Positions 46,201-59,344 of a stretch of DNA of 64,000 nt are shown here, piece by piece; position 1 is the stretch's first letter, and every line of letters starts with the position of its first letter. The stretch is from contig NC_046674.1 of NCBI RefSeq assembly GCF_003369915.1, positions 12,586,001-12,650,000 of the forward strand, given 5' to 3'. The translations under genes were made by a program, and so were the position numbers. Origin of the DNA: Drosophila miranda. Its lineage: Eukaryota > Arthropoda > Insecta > Diptera > Drosophilidae. A model generated the notes under the pieces. The model did no database searches. It was not told the origin of the DNA and was given only the letters and a program-made list of their open reading frames with translations.

Positions 46201-49200
46201 ACAGAAGCCCCCATCGCCCACTCCCCTTCCTCCTCGTTTGCCGTCCCCTCTGCAGAACCTCTCCTTCGGCCTCTTCTTCTTTTATCACGCAATGTGAAGG
46301 TGCTGCTGCTGTCTGTCTTTCTGTTTATAACTTTATGGCTGCTTAATTAAGCTAATTTGGGACAGTCCCTGGTCCTCCTGCCTGACTCTGGTGGCTGTCT
46401 CTGGGCCCAGCCCTCCTTTTTCCAGTTGACCCCATTTGGTTGGGGTCAAAATTGGCCCCCGCCCGACCCTAAAATGTGTATATTAGCCAGATTAAAAATA
46501 AACATAATTTCCCTGTCAATTTTTGAGCTTTGAAAATGTTGAATATTCGGACTCCATCTATTGGATTGTCCCCTCCCCTCCCCAAACACACACCTGAGAA
46601 GGCAGGAAGCGAGGAGTGTTCGCTCATGTGTGCGTGTGTGTGTGTGGAGGGTGGGGAGGGGGTGGTGTATGCGTAGGAGATTGCGCTTTCATGGGCTTCG
46701 AAATTGGGAGTAGGGGCTGATAGAGGGGTGAAATATCGGGTGGATGAAGCTTTTATTTCACTGAATTTTACCCCTGCTGTTTTTTTTTTTGTGTGATTTA
46801 TTTTGAAAAGCCAACAAAAAAAGGAGAAGTTTACGGAAAGTAAGTTTTTGACAATTTATCAGATAAGCGTGGTGGAAAAGAGAGGAAACTGAGTGGCGGA
46901 GGGGCAGGGGGGGGGGGGAAGTAAATGCAGGCAAAGTTTTTACAGTTGCGTGGCGGCTCTCTTCTCTCTTGTCTCTCATCTTAATTTTCTGGTTCTTTCA
47001 TTCGATTTCCTTGCATTTACCGGTGTTTTTTCTGCACTTGCTCTTATCCTCCCCCTTTCTCTATTACTCTCTCTCTCTCTCTCTCTCTGTCTCTGTCTCT
47101 CTTTGGCTATGCATCCTTTTTGGCTTTAAGCTTATGGCTGCACTTGGATTGCATTTCTAAGGGTTGGTTCTCCTTGAGGGCTTCCTTCCGTTGCATTTGC
47201 AGCTTCACGGAAAAGTACAGTAAACGGGCAAACCCCAAGACGGAGAACCTTGAGAACCCGGCAGTCAAGTGAGAGAAAACAGAAGTAAGAGACAGAGAGA
47301 GAGAGAGGGGGAGAGGGAGAGACTTCTCCCACTAAAAGTTGACTCAACTTTTGATTCTTTCTGCACTCATTCGCGGTTTCGTCTTCTCTCTGTCTACTCT
47401 TTCTACTTCTACTTCGTCCCTTGTTTCTTTGTCTCCTCCTTTCCCGCTGCTTCTCCTTTCTGGCTGTCTTTGTATTTGTCACGCCTTCTGCCTCCCATTC
47501 CCGCCTTCTCGGCTGCCAGTTGCAACCTCAACTCCAATGCAACTTCTGCCCTGCCCTGCCCCTGCCCCTGCCCCTGCCTCTTGCACTCGTGTGCCTCGCA
47601 TCTTGAGGAATGACAGCCGACGCGTGGCCATAAATCAATAATTTGCCTGAAGCCTGAAGGAGAACCAGCAGCAGACGGATTTCGAGGACTAGAAATGTGA
47701 CAGCAGGAATCCCTCCCCCCCCCCAATGGGTGTTTCAACCAGATGTGGAGAAGCTCATTATCGTAGAATGCTGCAGGGCGAAATGGAAATTGGCACATTT
47801 GGAAATGTCAGAAGAGGATTTACTCCTCGTACAACATGAAATATGACCTCGAGGCAAGCCCTGCCTGCCAGAGGGCTAGATGAAAGATAATTTCATCTAG
47901 TGATTGGAAGCACGAATGGGCTTAGAACAAGTTCTATGCTAAACATTTTGGGGTCTACCATCAAACGAACCATTTTTCCGCTTTAGATGAAGAAAAACTC
48001 ATTCGGCAGCATCCATCATTTGATGGAATATAATTTACCAACAAATCATTTAATTTATGTTTAAATTTCATCATTCATCCTCCCACAACAGCAGTCCGTC
48101 CATTGAAATCAAGAACAATTCGTTTGAAAGTTCCTTGAACTTCGGTGTGTTTGTGCCCCCGCAGTTTTTCGTGTGCTCCACATCCAAAACTGAACCTCTG
48201 ACAATGCACCAAACAACACACTCACATGCAGAATGGAATATATGAATGTACATACGATTATATGTACCACAATATAGTATATTATTTGGCCAGACGACTG
48301 ACTATTCAATCAACGTTGAATGAGTGTCGTCTCTCGTCTCTTGTCTCTCGTCTCCCGTCTGTCGACTCGAGTGTTTGTTCTGTTTGTTTGCCCGAAGCTG
48401 AGGATCCAATTAAAAGCAAACAAATAAACAAAAGCGGATGACAATCACAAATAAATAAATGTGCATAAATATATGTCATTTTCGGAACCAGAGACGAGAG
48501 AATCATGATACGGCGGAGAGTACAGCTGCACTCCTTTTGCAAGTGCAAAACAATAGAGAGAGAGACGAACAAAATGAAACCAAAACTAAAACTAAAACTA
48601 AAACGAGATTAAAACGAGATGTAAAAAGCAATCAATGAAGGGAAGAATGAAGATGAATTGAATTAGAACTTTGATAAGGCAATGCCATCGAATCACATGT
48701 CTGTCGCGCGCGAGAGAGAGGGTGAGGGACAGGGAGAGATAGTGATTAATACTCGTATAATGCATAAATTGATTTATAATTGGTGCTGATAAGACGGACC
48801 TCAGAGGTGCGGTGCGAAGAGGAGAGGAGAATCCAAGTTCCAACTTTTGTTCCAAGTTCAGTTCTAGACATCGTGACTATCACGAGAATTGCATAAGTGA
48901 GGAAAATGCTGCCGTTTCCAGTGCAATTTCGAACAAGGGGTGTAAAAGGGTAGGGTGGAGCGGAGCGGAGTGGATTGGAGTGTGTATTGTATGTGGAAGC
49001 TTGGGAAATCCAGCAACGTTTTTGCTTTTTGCGTTTCTCTTAAATGTTGCGACTGCACTTGACTCTTGACCGAAGGGGGGTGGGGGGACGGGGCGGATGG
49101 GCAGACGAATGGGAGACGACTTCGCCCTGCAATTGAAAGACTCTAAGCGGATTTGTTGGATTGGTTTTCCCCCAGGGAAAAGGGGCAGAGAGAAAATATG

Positions 49201-50201
49201 GCTGAAATGCAGAAGGCAGGCAAATGGAAAAAGAAAACTACCTCCCCCTGCACCCTCTGCACCCTCTGCACCCCTGCACCGACACTCTGGGATACTTTTA
49301 TGAAATATTCCAAATGGTAAAAGCCTTAAAAGTTCAAAGTCGCACAAATGTTGAACTTTGATATGGGCTAGGAAGGGAGCGGGTGGGGTGGGTGGGCGGG
49401 GGATAGTCTCCACTTAGATGGGGCTTCTACTCGTGTGTGCGGTGGATTGGGGGCTAAAATGGTTTAAAGTCTCGTGTAAATGGAGACGCTTGAACGAAAA
49501 GCGATTACCGATTTGTGCAGGGGGGGTTGGGGAATCCATCTGTAAATATGAGGAGTATTTTGTAAGCTATCATTGGCTCAAGGGATTGGTATAAGGAAGA
49601 ACGTTTAAATTTGATCCCTTTTTCTGTTCTTTTTCAGTCACGGCGTGAATTTTGTTCTTGCACTCTCGGAATCCAGCCACGGGACATGGCAGTACACGTT
49701 ATAGCACACTTGTGCTCTTTGTCTCTGGCGACCTTCCCTATCGAAGTCTTGTTTACAACAGCTCTGATAAGAAGGCACTTCAGGGGGCACCACCACTTCC
49801 ATTAGCCAAATCGAATGCCTGTTCCGCATTGAAGCAGAGCCCCAGTGTTCATTCGAAGAGCAGTATCTACTGCTATTTTGCTATCTTCCACACACGTGCA
49901 ACACTCTCAACACTCGATCTCCATAGGAAATTACAAAAATGTTGCATTCGCCACAGATTAAGAAATATTCCGAAAAAGAAGAGCAACACCTGAAACGAAA
50001 ATTCAAGGAAAAAAAAAACGCGAATGACAATTTGTGTGGGGCTTTTTCTCTCGTTTCGAACAATTTGGACAAAATGCGTTAAATTCCATACCGCCACGCT
50101 TTAATTGAACGGGTTTTGTGTTTGTTTTTGAAATTATTTATTTAGTTTTCTTTTGTCACGCTCTTACTTGTGCGGAGAGGGGGAGAGTGCGCTGTGTGTG
50201 T

Positions 50202-50223
50202 GGGGGGGGGGGGGGGGGGGGGG
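50202..50223. repeat. 22-nt G homopolymer
   Basis: An uninterrupted run of 22 G preceded by a TG run. It may form a G-quadruplex and is also a likely length-error site in assembly. Confidence 0.9.
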
Positions 50224-52299
50224 AGTGGGTAGAGTGGAATCTTTGTTTCTTCTTTTCTTCATTTCGCTTTCATCTGTGGAAAGAAGGGGACAGGCCCCCC
50301 CCCCGTTTTACCTCTTTGTGGCGACCAAATGTCTGCCACGCATTTGTCGTCATTTGTCACAAACGTCACGGAGGTCGAGGTGCAGCACGGAACGGAACGG
50401 AACGGACTGGCCCTTGGCAAGCGGTGGGGAAGGGGATGAGCAAGGGGAGGGGGAGGAGAGGGCAGGGGATAATGGGTATCATCGCAGTGTCAAGACTTTC
50501 GGTCATGCCTCTTCCACATTTTTCATTGCCCGTATTTTGTTGTTGTTTTATTTTATGGCATTTTAATTTCTGTTTTATTTTGTATTTCTTTTTCTGTGTT
50601 TTTCTTTTTTTTGTTTCTCAAAAATTAAATTTAGCAATCAAAACACTTGTTTATACTTTTATTGCGGTTTTTCTGGTCGTTTCATTCAACCCAAAAAAAA
50701 TGATGTTTCGCCACTTTTTTGGGTTTTGTGGAGGGATCCGCCTTTTTGCAGACCCTTTTTTTCTGTCGGCTATTAACTTTGGGGACGTACTGTACCGGAG
50801 GCAGAAGGCGCTGTCTATCCTGCCGTGGGGCCGACGTGATTTCCGAGTGGGGTTTCGGGACTCCGAGAGAATCTGCCGTTTGAATCTGTTTCCTCTCGTG
50901 CTCGAACTATTTTCGTGGCCGCCTTCTGTGGCCTTTGGGGCTGTTCTGCTGTTGGCCCGGAGCTGGCTCTCGGGCCACTGTTTCCTGTCTGTCGCTGCGT
51001 CTGCCACAAAGTTGATTCAATTTTCAGTTGACATTTTCGTTTGATTTCCTGCCACTTTCAGTGTCACTTATTGCTGGCCCGAGCCCATGGAACCCGGACC
51101 TAGGACCGTTGTAAAAGTTTGCTTGCAACAGGAGTTCCGCCTTGCCTGTGGCTTTGATTTTCCATGGGGAGGAAAACTCTAGGCACCGGCCATCTACGGG
51201 GGCCATTGCCTTTTGCGTTTTTTGTTTTGTTTTATGGTTCGCTCTCCCTCTCTCTCTCTCGCTCTCTCGCTCTCTCTCTGTAGGATGCAGTCTCTTGCTT
51301 TTGTTTATTCTTTCTCTGGGATGTTGCATCTTTCTGTGGAATCATGCCTTTCGCCATGATTCGCATTCGCATTCGCACTCGCACTCGGAAGATTGAGCTG
51401 TGTCGCCCCGCGTCTACGCCTGCGAAGGGGCATGAGAAAATGGTTTCGATGAAAAAGAAACACCGTCTAAGAGGAGTGCAACAGAGAGGTAACAGAGTCA
51501 CGCTAGGCAGCAGTTGGAGGAAACCCTATTAATGTCAAGTTCATTGCCACAATCCATCCATCCATCCATCCAGACGAAAGAGGTAGAAGCGGGGGGTAGA
51601 TGGGGAAAAGGAGAGGTGGAACAGCCAGATGGGGAGAGAAAGAGGTGGAAGCCGAGACAAGATGGAAATGGAGTCCATGCCGAGTGCAAGTGGCATTTGA
51701 AGACCATTTATTTATTATGGTCAATATTTGTGCAATGTGCAACATTTCATTCAGCTCCGCTCTCGCCTCGCCTCGCCTCGCCTCCCCTTGCCGGCCGGCC
51801 CCCACTTTTCTTTCTGAGAAAACTGGTTAACCCTGTCCCGTCTTTCGCTCTTTGCGGATCTGTGGCCACTTTTTGTGGCGCAAACAAAAAGAAGAAGAAA
51901 AAACTTGCTTTGGCTTTGAATATTTTGCTGTAGAGTTATCTCTAATGATAAGACCACACCGATTGAATCCATCATAATCAATAATATACTCGTATAATAT
52001 TATAAGCAGAAATATGTGGGTTTATAAATGCTATATCTTATCACTGGACGGACCACGTGCCCCGGGACTACCGGCATCGGAATCGGCATCGGCATTGGAA
52101 TCAATTTGTCAGCAGCAGCCTTGAATGTGCAATTAAAATTGGCATGCAACGTGAAGCATGCAGCAGACATCTCTGCCACTCCTTGCTGCTGCTGCTGCTC
52201 CTCCTTTCGGGCATTCATTTTGCAACAGTTGCTGCCCCTCACTTTCCCTACAGCTAAGCCAAGACGAGACCTTGGAAAATGCAATTTTCCGCCATGACA

Positions 52300-52345
52300 A
52301 TAAATAATGAAAGAGAGAGAGAGAGAGAGGAGAGGAGAGGAGAGA
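52300..52345. repeat. GA-rich repeat (GAGA type)
   Basis: GAGAGA run followed by GGAGA pentamers. Potential GAGA-factor binding sequence. Confidence 0.8.
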
Positions 52346-54290
52346 GGAGGAACTCTTTAGGAACAAATATAGATGGTTTTGCCCCATAAAATACCATTTT
52401 TGTATTCCCTGAATGGTTCTATATATCGTATCGTATCGTATGTATCTCTAAATTATGGCCACACATTTCTTACGGGATTTTCTTCAATTACTTTAATTGG
52501 AATTTCATGCCAATTCCCATTCCCCCTTTCCCCCCATGCCATTCTCTATTCCCCATTCCAAGCGTATTTGTAATTTTAATTGTAATTATTATTGCAAGAT
52601 TATCCACTTGTTGGCCATAATTATCCATTATCCCATGACGACTGGGGCTGGGGCTGGGGCTGGGGATGGGGCCTCCATTCCACTCCACTCCACTCCACTG
52701 CACTCCATTCGGGCAATTAAAATTGAAGGCGTATGCCGTTTAGTATAACACTTGCATGCTCCACTGATTTGATGATTTTTTCGTTCAAATTACAAACGTT
52801 TTTTCCCATGGCTTACTGCTTCTTGTGGCACGCAAAAGTGTGGCAAGTGGCTTTGATTTAAGCCGCAAATCGCTTAATGAAGTAGGGATAAAACAACAAA
52901 ATATTTTACATACAAAATATCTTAAGAAAGTACAAGACTTTTTCTCAATCTGGGGCTTTCTCCTGCTGTGAAGGTCTTTGGTCTTCGGTCCACCTTTAGC
53001 ACTTTTAGCACTCTAATCTTTAATATTCGCTCATCAAAAAACAAGCAAAAACTTTACTAGTTTACTCTTGAATCAAAAATAAAGCCAAGAATATTTTCCC
53101 ACTGCCACACACACATTTTATTGGTCCATGGTCCAGACATCCCACCTAGCGGGGCTCTAAATAAGGCAAAACAACAGCCTCTCTCTCTTTGACTGGAACT
53201 GGAACTTCTCTTTGGGGAAACAACCTCTAAACGAAGCAAGAACCAATCCAATTCCAGACATTACATGGCATGAAATGTCTCAGAGTTTGGGCCGCGGCTT
53301 CTTGCCGCTGCTGGTGCTTCTGCCCCCATAAAAGGTCATGAAAAAGTAGTTTACTTCTTCTTCGTTTTTTCCATACCCATAAAAAGCAGCCTCAGCAGAG
53401 GCAGGCAATAAAGTAAGAGCAAAAACAGGGCCAAAAACACACGAAAACATAGAAAAACCGCGATCAAAATCTGCAAAGAGCGCGGCCTTCAACGGAAAAA
53501 CTAAAGCAAAAGATGCTGCAGAAATCCCATCGAAAGCCCGAATCGGGATTGAACGTTGTCACATCCAATATGATATGATAATTAGAGATATTTGCACACC
53601 ACTGAAGCATCATCGATTGGCACATGGCCCAAGCCGACGGCAAACCGTTAAGAGCCGAGCCGAGTCTCGATCTCTTCGTTGGGAGGCCTTTGGGGTAGGG
53701 GGTGGGGGGCAAGGCAATAAGCCCCAGCCAGCAGCAGGCTAATGATATGAGAAATCTGATTGATTATAATTGAGTGGCTCGATTGACAGGAGGAAGCCTT
53801 CAGCCCGAGCTCGAGCTCCAGCAAACAAGCCGATTCTAATGCCAATTTATTGGCACTTTCATCTGACATCTAGTTTATGCAATGCAAATGTCAAGCAAGA
53901 CCAGCAATTTCTATAATTATACACTGGAATGGGGCATCGGGGACTCTCTGATTATGGGCTTGTGAGGCCAAATCATGTGACCTTGTTTCTGTTCTTGGGG
54001 ACTCGGTAGAGCAGACATTCCCTGAAATTATCGGTATGTGGCAAGGTCTTTCTCTTTTTGTTGCAGGAAATTATGTCATAATAGTTTTTCTTGGGGGATA
54101 ACATATGATCCCTGAAAGAAGCATTTTTAAATCATCTCTTCGATGGATATTTGTAAATTGGAAACTTTTTGGAGCTTAATTTTGTGGAAGATCTTAGTTA
54201 AGTGCTTTGAAGTTCTTTTATGACTAAAATCGGGATAAATTTAACTGAAATACAAACTCGAATGCAGAAGTTTGCTTTTTGAAGAAAAAT

Positions 54291-54350
54291 CTATTCAAAA
54301 GTGAGGTTACAAAAAAAAAAATGCGAGGTTATGGGAGTATAAGTAGGGTT
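54291..54350 (+). repeat. Left direct repeat flanking the Tim-like gene
   Basis: CTATTCAAAAGTGAGGTTAC and the following GAGGTTATGGGAG...GTAAG-like stretch match 55019-55085. Confidence 0.55.
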
Positions 54351-54584
54351 TAAAAAGAAAGAGCTGGGATAATAATTAAAATTTCATCACAATTTGGGTA
54401 TTTATTATTATAACTTTTTCATGATTCCACAAATGCATTAGTCTCTCTTGTTTCCATAATTTTGTCACCATTCCCATGGCCCTTGCATTGGCATCTGGGA
54501 TGTACTTTTCTATGTAGAAGACTTAGGAATTAGGAATGTGGAAGAATTAGGGTTAAAAAATAAGTTTGTTTACAAGTTGTTTCA

Positions 54585-54881
54585 TCAAATGCTTGAATTT
54601 GTCTGGCCTTCCAGTGGGGCTGGCTCCGCGCCATGGCACTTGCACTGGCACTGGCACTCGCTTTGATTGAAGTCCGTCAGCAGCTCGAGGAATATGTTCT
54701 TGCAGGCCAGGGAGCACTTCTCCAAGGAGCCGTACTGCGACTCGTACTGCGACTCGTACTGGCTCGTCGTGCACTCTTTCTGGCAGAACGACGTCATGGC
54801 GTTCATGATCCTCAGTTCGGTTTGTTTCGTTTCCGTATCGAGTGCCAGCGTGTCTGGACTTTTGCCCATCGTGTTTCCCAT
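54585..54881 (-). CDS. Small Tim (Tim9/10-like) intermembrane-space chaperone, nested single-exon gene
   Basis: An uninterrupted 98-aa frame carries the twin CX3C signature of the small Tim family: C33-QKE-C37 and C56-SLA-C60. A helix-forming lead IMNAMTSF precedes the first pair and KNIFLELLTDFNQ follows the second, as in Tim9 and Tim10. Small Tims form hexamers that escort hydrophobic precursors across the mitochondrial intermembrane space and are folded by Mia40. The loop between the pairs is 18 residues and contains YESQYESQY, encoded by a 12-bp DNA repeat. The tail SECQCQCKCH adds four cysteines from a TGCCAG-type repeat. No intron is seen, suggesting a retrocopy-derived, possibly testis-biased, paralog. 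The start is the first ATG; a second Met at residue 5 is possible. Confidence 0.6.
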   Translation of the reverse strand: MGNTMGKSPDTLALDTETKQTELRIMNAMTSFCQKECTTSQYESQYESQYGSLEKCSLACKNIFLELLTDFNQSECQCQCKCHGAEPAPLEGQTNSSI

Positions 54882-55018
54882 CTCAAAATAGTATTAAAAG
54901 TGAATTTATTTGTTTGTATCAAACAATAGTCGGGGAGAGTTGTGACAGTGTTTACTAGATCAAATATTGTGCTAAAAAACTTGTATGAATTCGGTTGAGA
55001 AGGTGTTTTGTAGAAAAC

Positions 55019-55085
55019 CTATTGGAAAGTGAGGTTATAAAAGAACAAGTCAGGTTAGGGGAGCTGTAAGTGAGGTTAGAAAAGA
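55019..55085 (+). repeat. Right direct repeat flanking the Tim-like gene
   Basis: CTATTGGAAAGTGAGGTTAT with CAGGTTAGGGGAGCTGTAAG. It matches the left copy at 54291, 728 bp away in the same orientation. Confidence 0.55.
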
Positions 55086-56011
55086 AGAAGATATATTCAT
55101 GTGAAGAGCTCGTCTCTTATCATTATTCCTATTCCTTTTAGAGCAACTGTGATAAGGAATATGGGAAAGATTAAGGGCACATAGGGTTATAGGTACGAAA
55201 TCCAAGTTTCGGGCTGCAAACTTGCAGAAATTTGTGATCATTTGCTGCTTGAATCTCTGAATAAACTGCAAGATAATGGCATACTCGTACGTAATCTTCT
55301 TCAATCAATGTTAAGTGATTGTACACTCGGCTTTCTCTTGCCACACACATGTATGTGCATTTGTATTCCATTCCGGACTAAGCTGCTTGCCCCACGACCT
55401 GCCCCAAGTAAAGTCACTTGAAGCGGCTTCAGCTCCAATTCCCCCGTTCAAAATTTTGTACATTTTTGTTTTGGATGAACGCACGCATTTCTCACGCACT
55501 GTGAAACGGGAGAAATTGTTGGAACAACAAATAAATTAGACAATTACAACGCGTTGAACGGATTGTTCATGGGAGAGAGAAAGAAGGAAAGACACGATCG
55601 AGGGAGAGAGTGATAATAAGAGGCAGGGAGGCCGGCAGGCAGGGAGGGAGAGGGAAAGAGCGACTGAAAGTGACGCGACACTTTTGATTACCACCTTGTC
55701 TTAATAGCACACCTTGCAAATGATGATTATGCCTTTGATGATGATGGCAATGCCCCGCGGGGCTACTGTAACTCCTCGTACGCTCTTTGATTATCAATTT
55801 TGACTATTTTTTGTATGTTTTTTGGGGGTAAAAAGACTTTCTCTCTGCCGCCGGGGCTACACTCGATTAGGCTTCGGCTCTGCCACTGCTGGCCACCGGC
55901 ACTGTTGTTGCAAATGAAATTAATTGCTTCCGTTTGCAACATTTTACCCTTCGGAGCGCCCCAGGGCTCTACGAAATGTGTGGCAATTCTTTTGGCGGAA
56001 TAGTAGCTCCC

Positions 56012-56041
56012 TTTGGGCGGTAGGCGGTAGGCGGTAGGCGG
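56012..56041. repeat. GGCGGTA heptamer array
   Basis: About four copies of GGCGGTA, the last diverged. Confidence 0.85.
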
Positions 56042-58449
56042 GAGGCGGCTCCATGGTTCACTGAACCCCAAAACGTCGTAGAGCTCAGGTTTTTTTTTTT
56101 GCATTTCTGTTTACTGCAGGCGCTCACCTTTTTTTCTCTTTTGGTTTCTTTTGCAGAAATTTGCATTTTCATCTTGCGCAAAAACAGCGGAGAAAAAACA
56201 CAAACACAGAAATGCTGACACGGATGAGGCCAGCGGTGGGTTGATTGGGGGCTGACAACAGTATCCACAATATCCACAACATCCACAGAAGCAGCAACAG
56301 CGTCCACAGCGAACACACAAGTGGAAGGAAGTGCCGAAAGAGGAGTAGGAGGAGGCTTCGAATATCAAACACCTCGAAACAATGACAAATGTGTGGAGAG
56401 GAGTCTGCCTCTAGACTGCCTCTAGGTGTTGGCCAGGTTTAAATAACACAACAATAGAGAGAGCGAGCGAGAGAGAGAGAGCGATACACAGACAGGAGGC
56501 GAAGGAGCGCAAAGCCAAGGACACACAAAGGAACATCCCAGAGTTGCACAAACAAAAGGTGAGTCCGGTGCGGATCAAAAAGCGAGTTAACCTCGGGGTG
56601 GGGCGAAAGCCCCTCAAAAAGTACTCTTCAAATTTACTTGGGTAGCAGATTTTCATTCTCTAACATTGCCATCTTTAATCTTGGGAAAAGGAGTCACATT
56701 TCCATAGCTATTTCGTGGAAATTCGTGGAAACATTACCGCACAAATGGTGTTTTAGTAGGTGCCCATGCCAATGCCCATGCCCATCTCCATCTCTCCCAT
56801 TTGGGCCATAAAACCAGGCGCACACACGGCAAATCCTTTTGGCCCCGAAAACGCGGACGGTGGCTGAGCGGAGGATAAGCAGCCAGAGATGGGGAAGTGC
56901 TGTGGTGGCTCCCGGCCTCATCCTAGGGGGCTGCTCCTTAATTATGCGCACACGAGACCCATTCGGGGGATAGAGCAAACACAGGAGGAGCTGGCAGGAG
57001 CAGCAGCAGCACACGACTAGCCCTGAAGGGTCGTCGAGGAGCCTCTCCCTTCGTGGCGCCATGTGTTTTGGGTTTTATGAGCACCGGTCGCGAGGGTTGC
57101 CACAAAAATGATATACGTAATCGCTGGAATCTTAAAATAGGAGAACCATCTGGTGGAAACATTTTCTGGGGCTTCTCTGGCGTAGGCGATAAAAGACCAG
57201 AACCTTCGACCTTCAATTTTTAGAACTAGCGAGCCGCTGAACCACTGAACCGCTGGGGAGACATCCTACAGCTGCGACCCCATCCCAGAGGCTACGAGGG
57301 CATGTTGAAGACCTTGATGATGCTGTCGTTGCATCTTTCCATCGAATAGCACTCAAAGAAGTTGGATCGAAGGTTTTCGGGGCCCAAGGAGTGTGCCCCT
57401 CGATCCATCCTTCAAGAATGCCATGTAGATACTCGATGGAAAGACACACAGACTATTCGGCACTCCAAAAAGCATCATCAGTGCTTCTTTCTGAACCATT
57501 TTTTGGTTGTTGCTACCTGATGGAGATATATGCAAATATCGGCATCATTCGAGAGTGGCAAACCCTCATCCTGGATCTAAAAATAGTCTGTGCGGCGGCT
57601 CGTGGCGCTGCTCTCATTCCAAGCCACTGATTCACACACACACACATATGCACGGGCACTGTGTCCCGTCCCGCATGTGGCATGTAGCATGTGGCGTGCC
57701 ATGTGGCGGCGGCAAGGCTCATTTGTCAGGCTTATAAAAGTCAATCAATTCGATTATGCAAATGGATTGTTGTGTGCGATCGATGGATGCAGGCACCAAA
57801 TATGCCCCAGCAACGCCGCATCTCTCGATTGGGAGCGCCTCTGGAGGCGTCGCAGGCAGCGACACTTTGAAGACTCGCTTGAAGACTGCGGCCAAAAGAG
57901 ACCCCAACCCCAACTCCGATTCAGATCCAGATCCAGATCCAGATTCAAGTCTCCCCACGGCTTGGTCTACGACCCACTCGAGCGGGGGCTAGACGCGTGT
58001 GCAGACCGACTCTTTTGCCAACTTGTTTTCCCACCGTTTAATTGGCATAATTTGTCGTAACAAGAAAGAACCCCAACGAGGCAGAGAGGCGGAGCGAAGG
58101 AGCGGAGGAGCAGGGGAGCGGAGGAGCGGAGGAGGGGAACGAACCACAGAAACAAACCCCAAGAACTACATTCGAGAACAAACGACAACTTGTTTTCGTA
58201 TTCGTATCAAAACATACATCTTGAATTGTGGCAGCCACAGACCAGACAATAAGTGAATGTTGGGGGTTTGGGGCCTACGCGGAAAGGCGAAAAGGTGGTG
58301 CCTGTGCCAGTGCCAGTGCCAGAGCCAGTGTCTGTGTCTGTCACGACCCTGGCTCCAAAGGCAGGTTTTGAGATTGTAAATAAAAGAAATAAATGTTACA
58401 AGACTTCATAAAAATATCAACTAAAATAACCACTAAAAGAGCTACCTTT

Positions 58450-58450
<1 letters not shown>

Positions 58451-58480
<30 letters not shown>
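58451..58480. repeat. AG dinucleotide repeat, 30 nt
   Basis: Fifteen perfect AG units. A potential GAGA-factor site. Confidence 0.95.
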
Positions 58481-58484
<4 letters not shown>

Positions 58485-59312
58485 AGATCTTTGGAGTCCA
58501 AGGTTTTGCTCTCGAGATTAGAAGGGAGGCCTGAAATGTCTGCCACAGAGAATTGGAGGCCAGAGATTGGGAATTGGAGGTCTCAAGTGTTTATATAAAA
58601 GAGCGGTGGGCACGAGCTTGCTCGGCAAAGGAGAATCCCGACAGTAGTATAAAAACAAAATACATGTTGTGTGCGTGATAAACCCCTTTCGCTGGTAAGG
58701 GGAGATCGGGGCGACTCAAAAGTTTCTCTATAGTTTGGAGGCCTGAAAGGCGTCTCCTTGTTCCATTGCGGAGCGTGGCATTATCTTTGATCTTGAAAGC
58801 AGAAACAGAAGCCCATGGTAGAAGGAAGTTGACCCCGCCACAACATTGTGTTCTCTGCTCATCAGGGGAGCTTCCACTTATGCCATATCTTCATTAAGAA
58901 ATCAGTTTTCCTGGCGCCTAAGCTTTTTTTTCTTAGCTTCATTTCATTTCATGGGAAACTATTAGACCGCCCAGAGGGGGGGCCTTCTCTTCACAGCATT
59001 AACAGCACTTCGTTGGCTGAATAGACCAGGCAGGTAGGCGGCTACGTTCTCTAATTGCTACCAATCTTTTGTGCCTTCCACTCCACTCCCCACCCCACCC
59101 CTCTCCGCGCCTCTCCTCTCCTCTCTGGCCCTCTCTCAATGCCATTTACAATGGGGCCATCATATCATTGTTGACATTGTTTTCGCGTTTCACGCTCAAG
59201 AGAGACTGAATGTTGACGCAATTATAGCACACATGGCGTTGCTTTGCTTGCCTCCTCCTCCTCCTGCTGCTGCTGGATCGTGTGTCGCCTCCGCTGCACG
59301 TGTTGCACGGGG

Positions 59313-59343
<31 letters not shown>

Positions 59344-59344
59344 T
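59313..59344. repeat. GCACGGTG octamer array
   Basis: Four tandem copies of an 8-bp unit, the flanking copy diverged to GCATGGTG. Each junction creates GTGCAC, a palindrome. Confidence 0.85.

Larger units (their letters stand above)
40958..54550. other. Gene-poor interval, probable long intron
   Basis: No exon with supported coding sense, apart from a possible 51-nt microexon at 43219-43269. The sequence is dominated by CT/GA tracts (45450-45471, 45920-45962, 47070-47100, 51246-51281), TG/CA runs (41460-41472, 43830-43872), G or C homopolymers (46904-46918, 47706-47722, 50202-50223) and A/T-rich spacers. The 308-aa open frame at 50118-51044 looks accidental. Confidence 0.45.

Noticed and set aside
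50651..51007. 118-aa basic minus-strand frame (MADAATDRKQWPESQ...)
   Set aside because: Composition is protein-like, but there is no recognisable family, promoter or splice support, and it lies antisense to another accidental frame. Kept only as a note.
50118..51044. 308-aa plus-strand open frame, the longest in the gene-poor half
   Set aside because: It runs through a 22-nt G tract and T-rich DNA, has Phe/Leu/Gly-skewed composition, no recognisable domain, and overlaps other open frames on both strands.
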